From contig CAUAJB010000006.1 of assembly GCA_958429225.1 (NCBI GenBank), forward strand, positions 1 through 49,517: a stretch of 49,517 nt of DNA. The letters run 5' to 3'. The position numbers were made by a program, and so were the translations under genes. The stretch is from an uncultured Collinsella sp. (GTDB taxonomy: Bacteria > Actinomycetota > Coriobacteriia > Coriobacteriales > Coriobacteriaceae). Below, piece after piece: positions 8,523-16,481 of the stretch. The notes beneath the pieces were generated by a model. That model made no database searches and was not told where the DNA came from. It saw nothing but the letters and a program-made list of their open reading frames with translations. The first letter of the stretch is position 1. Each line of letters opens with the position of its first letter.

Positions 8523-9449
8523 ATGGAAGCACGGGAAAACTCCCAGACTGAGCAGAATGCCCAGGCGCCCAAGAAGCGCGAGCTGGCGCTCGTATCGCGC
8601 AGTACCTATATCAAGGAGAAAGCGCTGCAGTGGATCTTCTTTGCCTGCGCGTTCTTGGCGGTCGTTACCGTCATCCTGATTTTTGTCTTTACCACGTACT
8701 CCGCGCTTCCCGTCTTTACCGACATCGGTCTGGCGGACTTCTTTAGCTTTACGTGGGCGCCTTCCGAGGGCCACTACGGCATCTTGTCGCTGCTTGCCGG
8801 CTCGGGTCTGGTGACCGTCGGTGCGCTCGCCATGGGCGTGCCGCTGGGCGTGGGTACGGCCGTTTACCTGGTCGAGATTGCCAGCAAGCGCGTGCGCAAG
8901 CTCATCAGCCCCGCCGTTGACCTGCTGGCGGGCATACCCTCCATCATCTACGGCTTCTTTGGCATGATCATCATCCGCCCGTTTATCGCACAACTGACCG
9001 GCGGCCTTGGTTTTGGTGCGCTGACGGCGTGGTTTGTGCTCGCCATCATGATCGTCCCCACCATCACTACGCTCACCATCGATGCCCTCAATTCCATTCC
9101 TATGGGTATTCGCGAGGCATCCTATGCCATGGGTGCCACCAAGTGGCAGACCATCTATAAGGTCGTGCTGCCGGCCGCCAAACTGGGCATCGTGGACGCC
9201 ATCGTGCTGGGTATGGGCCGTGCCATCGGTGAGACCATGGCCGTGCTCATGGTCGTGGGCAACGCTCCGGTCATTCCCGATAGCATCGCGAGCCCCATCT
9301 CGACGCTCACGAGCCAGATCGCGCTCGACATGAGCTATTCTTCGGGCCTTCACCGCTCGGCGCTGTTTGGCATGGGCGTGGTCCTGTTTATCATCTCCGC
9401 CACGCTGGTGGGCATCGTCCGTCTGATTTCCAAGAAGAAGAGGGGGTAG
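8523..9449 (+). CDS. pstC: Phosphate ABC transporter permease PstC
   Basis: PstC is one of the two membrane permeases of the Pst complex. The 308-residue protein has about six hydrophobic helices and the ABC-permease coupling (EAA) loop REASYAMGATKWQTIYKVVLPAAKLGIVDAI-like stretch, followed by GRAIGETMAVLMV, characteristic of PstC. GGGGAG just before 8514 fits the ATG at 8523. A GTG at 8514 would start within that site. It follows pstS by one base pair, and pstA follows 3 bp later. Confidence 0.95.
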   Translation: MEARENSQTEQNAQAPKKRELALVSRSTYIKEKALQWIFFACAFLAVVTVILIFVFTTYSALPVFTDIGLADFFSFTWAPSEGHYGILSLLAGSGLVTVGALAMGVPLGVGTAVYLVEIASKRVRKLISPAVDLLAGIPSIIYGFFGMIIIRPFIAQLTGGLGFGALTAWFVLAIMIVPTITTLTIDALNSIPMGIREASYAMGATKWQTIYKVVLPAAKLGIVDAIVLGMGRAIGETMAVLMVVGNAPVIPDSIASPISTLTSQIALDMSYSSGLHRSALFGMGVVLFIISATLVGIVRLISKKKRG

Positions 9450-9452
9450 GCT

Positions 9453-10358
9453 ATGTCCGATTCCGTTGACACGACGGTCGATACGACCTCGTCGCGCGAG
9501 CGCATCAAGCGTGCCCTTTCCCACGGCAAGAAGGGCCGTATCAACAAGGACCTGTCAAACAAGATCATGCTCGGTGTGTTCCGCGCCGCGGCCTACATCA
9601 CCACGCTGGTGCTGGTCGCTATCATCGCCTATGTGGTCATTAACGGCTTGCCGCATATCTCGCTCGACTTTATCTTCGGTTGGCCCCAAGGCGTCAACGC
9701 CGAGGGCGGCATTTGGCCCACGATCGTCTCGACCGTCTATGTGACGGCGCTCGCCATGCTCATCTGCACGCCGATCGCCGTGCTAGCAGCCGTCTATCTG
9801 GCCGAGTACGCCAAGCAGGGCAAGGTCGTCGAGCTCATCCGTTACGCTGCCGATGCTTTGGCCTCGGTGCCCTCCATCGTTATGGGTCTGTTCGGTTATG
9901 CCTTGTTTGTCGAGGCCATGGGCTTAGGCCTTTCGATGGTCTCGGCCGCCTTGGCGCTGGCACTTCTGATGCTGCCCATCGTCATGCGCACCACCGAAGA
10001 GGCCATTCGCGCCGTTCCGCGCTATATCCGTTGGGGCGCGTACGGTCTGGGTGCCACCAAGTGGCAGGTCGTCTCCAAGATCGTGCTTCCTTCGGCCTTT
10101 GGCCGCATTGCCACCGGCATCGTCCTTGCCATCGGCCGCGCCATCGGCGAGACCGCCGTGGTGCTCTACACCATGGGCCAGGCCATCAATCTACCTATCT
10201 CTCCGCTCGATTCCGGCCGCCCCATGACGGTTCACCTGTACCTGCTTGCCAACGACGGCATCAACATGAACGCAGCCTACGGCACCGCGCTCTTGCTGAT
10301 GGTGATCATTCTGGCCTTCAACCTGTTTGCGCGCTTCCTGTCGCGCAAGCGTCGCTAG
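9453..10358 (+). CDS. pstA: Phosphate ABC transporter permease PstA
   Basis: PstA is the second Pst membrane permease, 301 residues. It shows the coupling loop around YGLGATKWQVVSKIVLPSA and GRAIGETAVVLYTMGQA, which distinguish PstA from PstC. About 50 hydrophilic residues precede the first membrane helix (AAAYITTLVLVAIIAYVVI). AGAGGGGGTAGG immediately upstream supplies the ribosome site for the ATG at 9453. The gene lies 3 bp after pstC and 12 bp before pstB in one operon. Confidence 0.95.
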   Translation: MSDSVDTTVDTTSSRERIKRALSHGKKGRINKDLSNKIMLGVFRAAAYITTLVLVAIIAYVVINGLPHISLDFIFGWPQGVNAEGGIWPTIVSTVYVTALAMLICTPIAVLAAVYLAEYAKQGKVVELIRYAADALASVPSIVMGLFGYALFVEAMGLGLSMVSAALALALLMLPIVMRTTEEAIRAVPRYIRWGAYGLGATKWQVVSKIVLPSAFGRIATGIVLAIGRAIGETAVVLYTMGQAINLPISPLDSGRPMTVHLYLLANDGINMNAAYGTALLLMVIILAFNLFARFLSRKRR

Positions 10359-10370
10359 TTAAGGAGTCCC

Positions 10371-11174
<804 letters not shown>

Positions 11175-11266
11175 TCGGTGCGACTAGTCCCAAGCCGATC
11201 GGACCTGGTCCGGTGCGTATTCACTGTGCGGGCGGCATGACCGCACCCAACTGATTGGAGTGAACC

Positions 11267-12124
11267 ATGCGCAAACTGTTTTCCCGTCAGCTCATCGAGG
11301 CCCGTCATGAGATGCTGAGCATCTATGAGGCTGTCGATCTGGCCCTCCACGATGCCGTGAAGGCCTATGTGACCGACGACCGCAAACTCGCCACCAAGAC
11401 CAAGAAGCGCACGCTTTCAATCGACGCGCGCTGCGCCAACTTGGAGGCCGTGTGCTACAACCTGATTGCTACGCAGTCGCCGGTCGCCTCCGACTTCCGC
11501 CTGCTTCAGACGATCATCTACGTCGACTTTAACCTGCAGCGCATGACCGATAAAGTCCGTCAGATCTGCCGTGCCACGCGTCATATGATCAAGGCCGACA
11601 TCTCGCTGCCCAAGGAGCTTGTCGGCACGGTCGAGGCCGAGGCTGAGGCCGTCTACCAGGTGCTGGGCTCTTCGCTTTCTGCGCTCGTCACTAACGACAT
11701 GTCCATCATCTGCAACCTGGCCGTCGAGGACGAGCCAGTGCACGCCGCCTACGAGAAGTTCTTCCGCACCTTTAACCGTATGGATACGGGCGACTTTATG
11801 GACGACAACAACAACTATGACGACCTGCGCCGCGCTATCATGGTTTCGCGCTACCTCGATCGCATCGCTTCGATTTCCATCGATGCCGCTTGCCGTCTGA
11901 CCTTCCTGTTGACTGGTCAGCGCATGAATGCCGGCGATATCGCCCGCACTGATGAGGATGAGCTCGAGAGCATGCGCGTGCCTTCGGGCGAGGGCGTCAT
12001 CATGAGGCCCGCCGTCGACGCGCGCTACGTTGCCAAGGTGCCCGTTAACGAGGTGAGCGAGGGTCTTCGCTACCTGCTCGATCATCTTGAGGACGAGGAC
12101 GATGGCGAGGATGACGAGGAGTAA
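11267..12124 (+). CDS. phoU: Phosphate signalling protein PhoU, C-terminally extended
   Basis: PhoU is the cytoplasmic regulator that links Pst activity to phosphate signalling. The 285-residue protein has the two PhoU three-helix repeats. Each contains the E/D-rich metal and helix pattern, for example the segment around NLIATQSPVASDFRLLQTI in repeat one and MVSRYLDRIASISIDAA in repeat two. After about residue 220 there is an extra ~60-residue region with an acidic end (EDEDDGEDDEE), absent from ordinary ~220-235 residue PhoU proteins. No phoR/phoB two-component pair follows in this window. TTGGAGTG supports the start at 11267. Confidence 0.92.
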   Translation: MRKLFSRQLIEARHEMLSIYEAVDLALHDAVKAYVTDDRKLATKTKKRTLSIDARCANLEAVCYNLIATQSPVASDFRLLQTIIYVDFNLQRMTDKVRQICRATRHMIKADISLPKELVGTVEAEAEAVYQVLGSSLSALVTNDMSIICNLAVEDEPVHAAYEKFFRTFNRMDTGDFMDDNNNYDDLRRAIMVSRYLDRIASISIDAACRLTFLLTGQRMNAGDIARTDEDELESMRVPSGEGVIMRPAVDARYVAKVPVNEVSEGLRYLLDHLEDEDDGEDDEE

Positions 12125-12161
12125 GTAACCCCGTTCGTCGAAAGATTGTAAATACCTAAGT

Positions 12162-12197
12162 GAGCGCGGCCTTGCACATGCGGGGCCGCGCTCTTGC
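12162..12197 (+). terminator. Terminator-like hairpin after phoU
   Basis: A perfect 10-bp stem (GAGCGCGGCC with GGCCGCGCTC) and a 12-nt loop end in a T-containing tail, TTGCGTT. The tail is weak, so some readthrough into yggS is possible. It is the likely 3' boundary of the pst-phoU unit. Confidence 0.65.
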
Positions 12198-12243
12198 GTT
12201 AGCATGGGACTACTTGTTTGGCTGTCAGCGGAGGCGATTGGCA

Positions 12244-12981
12244 ATGGATAACTATTTGGACTTGATGCGCGCTCGCCGCGAGCAGATTCTGGAACGTTTT
12301 TATGCGGCGCTCGATCGTGCGGGCCGTCCCCACGACGCCGCGCGTCTCATTGCCGTGTCCAAGACTGTTGGTGTCGATGAGACCGTTGCCGCCATCCAGG
12401 CGGGGTATCGTCATTTTGCCGAAAACCGCCCACAGGAGCTGGTTCGCAAGCTCACGGGTCTGGCGGAGCATCCGGAGCTGCCCGAGGTGCGCTTCGATAT
12501 GATCGGCAACCTGCAGACCAATAAGATCAATGCGGTGCTGGGCTCGGCCGAGCTGATTCACTCGGTGGGCTCGCTGCATCTGGCGCAGGCGATCTCGAGC
12601 CGTGCTGTCCGCAAGATTGAGGCAGGCGAGCTCGCCGGCCCCCAGCGTGTGCTCATTGAGGTCAATGTGAGTGGCGAGGAGTCGAAAGGTGGCTTTTCGC
12701 CCGATGAGATTCGCGCCGCCGCGGGTGAGCTTGCGGAGCTTGAGGGAATTTGCGTGCAGGGGCTTATGACTATGGCGCCCCGGGGGAATAAGGATGTGGC
12801 ACGCCGCACCTTTGCGGGGCTTCGTGAGCTGAGGGATGAGCTGGAGGCGGCGCATCCCGATTTGAACCTGCCTGAGCTTTCCTGCGGCATGAGCGAGGAC
12901 TTTGAGCCTGCCCTTGAGGAGGGCTCTACGCTCGTTCGCCTGGGCAGGGTAGTATTTAGCCCGGAGTTTGCAGTAAAATAA
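12244..12981 (+). CDS. yggS: YggS/YlmE-family pyridoxal-phosphate homeostasis protein
   Basis: This is a 245-residue PLP-binding protein of the YggS/YlmE/PROSC family, a single alanine-racemase-like TIM barrel that buffers PLP and has no known catalytic reaction. The PLP lysine is in RLIAVSKTVGVDE near the N-terminus. Other family motifs are HFAENRPQEL, FDMIGNLQTNKI (usually WHFIGxLQxNK), VNVSGEESKGG and LSCGMSEDFEPALEEG. CGGAGG at 12229-12234 fixes the ATG at 12244. Upstream in-frame starts would run through the phoU terminator. In Gram-positives it sits, as here, directly before sepF. Confidence 0.94.
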   Translation: MDNYLDLMRARREQILERFYAALDRAGRPHDAARLIAVSKTVGVDETVAAIQAGYRHFAENRPQELVRKLTGLAEHPELPEVRFDMIGNLQTNKINAVLGSAELIHSVGSLHLAQAISSRAVRKIEAGELAGPQRVLIEVNVSGEESKGGFSPDEIRAAAGELAELEGICVQGLMTMAPRGNKDVARRTFAGLRELRDELEAAHPDLNLPELSCGMSEDFEPALEEGSTLVRLGRVVFSPEFAVK

Positions 12982-13041
12982 GGCTCTGAAGTGCGCACTG
13001 ATTATCGGGGCGCCTGCACTAAACCGCGAGAGGACACAACC

Positions 13042-13764
13042 ATGGGCTTCCTTGACGAGATTAAAAATAAGATGCACCTGGGCGGCCAGCAGGGTTACGA
13101 CCAGGGTTATGGCCAGGACGACGACTACGGCTACGATGATGGCTACGACGATGGCTATCAGAACAACGGCTACAGTGGTGCTTCGGGCGAGGGCTTCTAC
13201 ACCCAGGACGAGCCGAGCAACGGCCTGCTGGGTCAGACGCGCCGTGGTGAAGCTGAGTCGGTGGCCGTGTATACGCGCTCCGGTCAGCTGGTCGGCGATG
13301 ACTCCCGCCATGCCACGACGTATAACCCGCCTTCGCGCTCGCAGGACAGTGTTGCGAGCGGTTATCGTCCTGGTGCCTATGACACGCCGTCGAGCTACGC
13401 CGAGAACACCCGCGCCCGTGCCGCCGCTGCGCCCGCGCCTGCACCGAGCGATGCCTCGGCCTATGCGAGCAATATCATCAACGCCACACCGCAGCTGCCG
13501 GCCTATGTCCTGCGCCCCGAGAGCTATGACGACGTGGAGACCGTGGTGCGCCGCGTTCGCACCAAGCAGCCTGTCGCACTGATTTTTGTGGGCGTACGCA
13601 CCGAAGTTGCCAAGCGCGTCTTGGACTTCTCTTACGGCTTTGCCTGCGGTCTGGGTGCTACGGTCAAGGAGGTGGGCGACCGTGTGTTCATGGTGCTGCC
13701 CGCCGGTTGCGAGGTCAAAGATTCCGATCTCAAGAAGCTTCGTGCGGACGGCTACCTTAAGTAA
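13042..13764 (+). CDS. sepF: Cell division protein SepF
   Basis: SepF tethers FtsZ filaments to the membrane and is the main Z-ring anchor where FtsA is missing. The 240-residue protein starts with a short amphipathic segment (MGFLDEIKNKMHLGG) that suits membrane binding. It continues with a long Gly/Tyr/Asp- and Ala/Pro-rich linker and ends in the DUF552 core from about YVLRPESYDDVETVV through KRVLDFSYGFACGLG and VFMVLPAGCEV. GAGAGGA precedes the ATG at 13042; a GTG at 12991 is upstream of that site. It ends 21 bp before the yggT start. Confidence 0.95.
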   Translation: MGFLDEIKNKMHLGGQQGYDQGYGQDDDYGYDDGYDDGYQNNGYSGASGEGFYTQDEPSNGLLGQTRRGEAESVAVYTRSGQLVGDDSRHATTYNPPSRSQDSVASGYRPGAYDTPSSYAENTRARAAAAPAPAPSDASAYASNIINATPQLPAYVLRPESYDDVETVVRRVRTKQPVALIFVGVRTEVAKRVLDFSYGFACGLGATVKEVGDRVFMVLPAGCEVKDSDLKKLRADGYLK

Positions 13765-13785
13765 AGACAAGACGAGGAGATTCCC

Positions 13786-14067
13786 ATCAACATCTACACT
13801 ATCGTCCAGCTGGTCAACACGCTGTTCAACTTCTATTCCACGCTCATTGTCGTCTACTGCTTTATGACGTGGATTCCCATGAAGCAGGGTGGTTTGCTCC
13901 AGGATATTGCCGCGGTGCTTGATAGCGTTTGCGGTCCGTGGCTCAACCTGTTCCGTCGTTTCATCCCGCCGATGGGCGGTATCGATTTTTCGCCGGTCGT
14001 TGCGATTATTGCGTTGCAGTTGGTGCAGAGGCTGGTTCTGCAGCTTCTTATAGGTATACTCGTGTAG
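13786..14067 (+). CDS. yggT: YggT/YlmG-family membrane protein with a non-canonical ATC start
   Basis: This is a YggT-family integral membrane protein of 93 residues, a size typical for the family. It has two hydrophobic segments (around FNFYSTLIVVYCFMTWIP and VVAIIALQLVQRLVLQLLIGILV) flanking the conserved FMTWIP and WLNLFRRFIPP motifs. YggT/YlmG proteins are implicated in division or membrane organisation, and the gene usually sits after sepF. No ATG, GTG or TTG occurs in frame between the sepF stop (13762-13764) and the ATG at 13864, which would remove the first membrane helix. A good ribosome site, GAGGAG at 13774-13779, stands six bases before an ATC codon at 13786, so I take ATC as the start. 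An ATT at 13780 is less well placed. Confidence 0.82.
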   Translation: MNIYTIVQLVNTLFNFYSTLIVVYCFMTWIPMKQGGLLQDIAAVLDSVCGPWLNLFRRFIPPMGGIDFSPVVAIIALQLVQRLVLQLLIGILV

Positions 14068-14128
14068 AACTGACTTAGTAACTTACGTCGGGCGTGTAGC
14101 GCCGAGGCGATGAAAAAGGAGACTTGTT

Positions 14129-14803
14129 ATGGCTATTACCCCTGCAGACATCCAGGCTCAGACTTTCTCTGAGGCCAAGCGTGGCTACGATCCTGCCGAG
14201 GTCGACGTCTTCTTGGAGACGCTGTCCTCCGAGGTTGACGCTATGCTCGCTAAGATCGTCGACCTTAAGGGTCGTCTGACTGCTACCGAGCAGCAGCTTG
14301 CCGATGCGCAGGCTCAGCTTGCCCAGGCTCAGGATGCTCCCGCCCAGGCCGTTCCTGCCGCCCCCGTGGCTGCTCCCGCCCCTGACTTCTCCGCTCAGGA
14401 GCGCCAGATTTCCGCTGCCCTGATCGCTGCCCAGCAGACCGCTGAGACCATCGTCAACGATGCCAACGAGAACGCTGAGCGCATCCGCAACGAGGCTGAC
14501 GCCAAGGCCCGCGAGGTTATCCGTCAGGCTCTGACCGAGAAGCAGGCCGAGCTCGAGGAGATCGATCGTCTCAAGGCTTCTCGTGAGGAGTTCAAGGCCG
14601 AGTATCTCAAGCTCATCCAGCACTTCATGGACGATGCCCAGAACTCCTTCCCGGCCGACCTCATGGCCTCCACGCCGGTCGGTTCCGCCGCTTCTCCTGC
14701 GGTGACTGTTCCCGCCGAGCCGCTGCCCGTCGCTGACCCGGTTGTCCCCGTGGCCGATCCCTTCGCCCCGATCGACAACTTCGCTGCAGACGACCTGGAC
14801 TAA
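14129..14803 (+). CDS. divIVA: DivIVA/Wag31-type polar growth and division protein
   Basis: DivIVA is a coiled-coil protein that recognises curved membrane at poles and septa. The 224-residue protein opens with the conserved domain ITPADIQAQTFSEAKRGYD followed by EVDVFLE. A first coiled coil with heptads (KIVDLKGRLTATEQQLADAQ), an Ala/Pro linker, a second long coiled coil (about residues 90-165) and an acidic Ala/Pro/Val tail follow. AAAGGAGA at 14115-14122 supports the ATG. It closes the sepF-yggT-divIVA group. Confidence 0.95.
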   Translation: MAITPADIQAQTFSEAKRGYDPAEVDVFLETLSSEVDAMLAKIVDLKGRLTATEQQLADAQAQLAQAQDAPAQAVPAAPVAAPAPDFSAQERQISAALIAAQQTAETIVNDANENAERIRNEADAKAREVIRQALTEKQAELEEIDRLKASREEFKAEYLKLIQHFMDDAQNSFPADLMASTPVGSAASPAVTVPAEPLPVADPVVPVADPFAPIDNFAADDLD

Positions 14804-14830
14804 CATTCGGCCTACAATTTAGTGCCTAGA

Positions 14831-14863
14831 AAGGACCCGCAGCTTGCGGGCCCTTTTTTATGT
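14831..14863 (+). terminator. Rho-independent terminator after divIVA
   Basis: The arms CCCGC and GCGGG close a short loop inside a longer G/C helix and are followed by CCTTTTTTA. It marks the 3' end of the division cluster. Confidence 0.8.
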
Positions 14864-14884
14864 CTGTGCCGGGGTGCGTAACAT

Positions 14885-14922
14885 AAAAAACCGAGCCCTG
14901 CGCATAGTGGCGCAGAACTCGG
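14885..14922 (-). terminator. Rho-independent terminator after the nitroreductase gene
   Basis: Read on the minus strand, CCGAG and CTGCGC pair with GCGCAG and CTCGG around a small loop. The hairpin is followed by TTTTTTATG, a proper T-run for the leftward gene. Confidence 0.8.
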
Positions 14923-14970
14923 CGAACGGGTGAGCGGTCAAGGGTAGGTTTTAAGGCATGTCCCAAAAAT

Positions 14971-15501
14971 CTACTTGAGGAGGAAGTCGGAGAGGGGAAT
15001 GGTGCGGGCCTCGCGATGCTCGAGATCGACGATGTGGTCGGCAGGATAGCCACAGACGAGCATGTGATAAGGATAGACGCCCTTGGGCAGATTGAACTGT
15101 TCCTGTGCCACCTCAGGCTTAAAATGGCATACCCAGCACGTTCCCAGGCCCTGCTCGGTGGCCTCCATCATCATTTGATCACACACGATGGACGTATCGA
15201 TTTCACTGGAATTCATCTGGTCATACGGGCGCACCCAAGCATCATCGGTAACGCTGCAAATAAGGAAGACAAGCGGAGCCCCAAAGATAGACCCATCACG
15301 AGCAAACCGAGGCTGACAAGCAGCAGCCTTCTCCAGAAGCTCAGACGTATCCAACACCATCACACGGGTTGGATGATTATTACAAGCAGAAGGAGCAATC
15401 CGCCCAGCCTCAACAATGGCATCCACAACAGCTTGCTCAACAGCCCGATCCTCAAAAGAACGACAAGAATACCGAGCCCGAGCCAAATCCAAATAACTCA
15501 C
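14971..15501 (-). CDS. Nitroreductase-family FMN oxidoreductase
   Basis: This is a 176-residue FMN-dependent NAD(P)H oxidoreductase of the nitroreductase superfamily. The N-terminal DLARARYSCRSF is the flavin-phosphate-binding motif. IAPSACNNHPTRV and the C-terminal GTCWVCHF and LVCGYPA match the short family members; the physiological substrate is unknown. I chose the GTG at 15501: GGAGGG lies seven bases before it and the protein then begins at the usual family position. Upstream TTG codons would precede that site. The 5' half is strikingly rich in T- and G-ending codons and very poor in A on the coding strand, unlike the 3' half and its neighbours (see findings). Confidence 0.9.
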   Translation of the reverse strand: MSYLDLARARYSCRSFEDRAVEQAVVDAIVEAGRIAPSACNNHPTRVMVLDTSELLEKAAACQPRFARDGSIFGAPLVFLICSVTDDAWVRPYDQMNSSEIDTSIVCDQMMMEATEQGLGTCWVCHFKPEVAQEQFNLPKGVYPYHMLVCGYPADHIVDLEHREARTIPLSDFLLK

Positions 15502-15530
15502 AACCAAGCCCTCCAACAATTAAAAATCAA

Positions 15531-15686
15531 ACAAATCCAAAGTAACCCAAACAGTACCCAAAGCAGCAATCAGCCAAACGCTCATCAAGGGCCAAAGTGT
15601 CCGAACGGATACCAAAGGTCCCTTCGGCCAAACCCCCATTGCGCTATGGCTATCAGCCAAAGTTCCCAATGGTGGTACATAAGGGA
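15531..15686. repeat. CCAAA-motif-rich intergenic segment
   Basis: Eight CCAAA pentamers lie at 15537, 15547, 15558, 15574, 15592, 15612, 15628 and 15657, the first three at near helical spacing. CCAAAGTAACC followed by AAACAG near 15537 recurs almost exactly near 29382. CAGCCAAAGT at 15655 recurs at about 29454. The segment directly precedes a long palindrome, as does its counterpart. It is also upstream of the leftward nitroreductase gene, so it could carry operators. Function unknown. Confidence 0.5.
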
Positions 15687-15766
15687 GCGGGCCCGACCAC
15701 TGATAACCTTTTGAACGACTCTGCTTGCAGCCGGAGTGAAAAAAGGTTATCAGTGGTCGGGCCCGC
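15687..15766. repeat. Long perfect palindrome (26-bp arms)
   Basis: The arms 15687-15712 and 15741-15766 are perfect reverse complements (GCGGGCCCGACC...), separated by a 28-nt loop. An imperfect extension pairs the GGTGGTACAT at 15671-15680 with the complement of ATGTACCCCC at 15779-15788. It lies just 3' of the leftward DUF47 gene, so it may end or protect that transcript. The arm length far exceeds a normal terminator. Confidence 0.75.
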
Positions 15767-15790
15767 GACCGGTGGGACATGTACCCCCAA

Positions 15791-16414
15791 TTAACTGTTC
15801 TTCATGACAATCGAATCCACAACATCGGCCACATTCTCGCAGCAGTCGGCGCAGTACTCCAGGAAGGCGTAGACGTCACGCCAAGCGATGACCTCGAGCG
15901 GATCCTTGCCGTTAACGTGCAAGTTGCGCATGGCGTTGATGTAGAGCTCGTCGGCCTCGGACTCGATGGTGTTGATCTGGATGACCAGCTCGCGCAGCGT
16001 TTTGGACTTGCGGTAGTTGGGAAGCTCGACCATCAGGTCTTTCATGGCGCGGCAGGCGTCAGTCACCTTGTGGGCGATGACGATGGCGTCGGGATGGATG
16101 CTCTGAATGTTGGTGAAGTAGACGCGCTGCACGACGCCCTCAATACGGTCGAGCACGGTGTCGAGCGCGCAGCTCATCAGATCCAGATCCTCGCGCTCGA
16201 GCGGGGTGATAAAGGCGGTGAGCAGGGCGTCTTCGAGCTCGTGGTGCTTCTTGTCTGCCGCATGCTCAATCGCATGCATCTTATTGAGCATGTCGTGAAT
16301 CTGCGCGGGATCGAAGTTCTCAAAAATCTGGGTAAGCAGCTCGGCGGCCTGGACAGCAAGGTCGGCGCAGGCGACGTAGTTGTCAAAGTAGAACGAATCG
16401 GGTTTCTTAGCCAT
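15791..16414 (-). CDS. DUF47 (PhoU-like) phosphate-transport accessory protein
   Basis: This is a 207-residue all-helical protein of the DUF47 / PhoU-related family, the usual genetic partner of Pit transporters. It has the family pattern of repeated helices with E/D and H residues: NKMHAIEHAADKKHHEL, FITPLEREDLDLMSCALD (DUF47 hallmark) and INTIESEADELY. It is expected to be cytoplasmic and to modulate PitA. AAAGGAC precedes the ATG. It lies 67 bp downstream of pitA in the same orientation, so the two form an operon. Confidence 0.93.
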   Translation of the reverse strand: MAKKPDSFYFDNYVACADLAVQAAELLTQIFENFDPAQIHDMLNKMHAIEHAADKKHHELEDALLTAFITPLEREDLDLMSCALDTVLDRIEGVVQRVYFTNIQSIHPDAIVIAHKVTDACRAMKDLMVELPNYRKSKTLRELVIQINTIESEADELYINAMRNLHVNGKDPLEVIAWRDVYAFLEYCADCCENVADVVDSIVMKNS

Positions 16415-16481
16415 GGGTGGGTCCTTTCGAGGCGAAGACGGGTGGGCGAAGTGTTGCGGTCCAGATGGACGTTCGGTTTGA

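Noticed and set aside
15520..15780. 86-codon minus-strand frame upstream of the nitroreductase gene
   Set aside because: It merely translates the palindrome and the CCAAA array, with no credible ribosome site.
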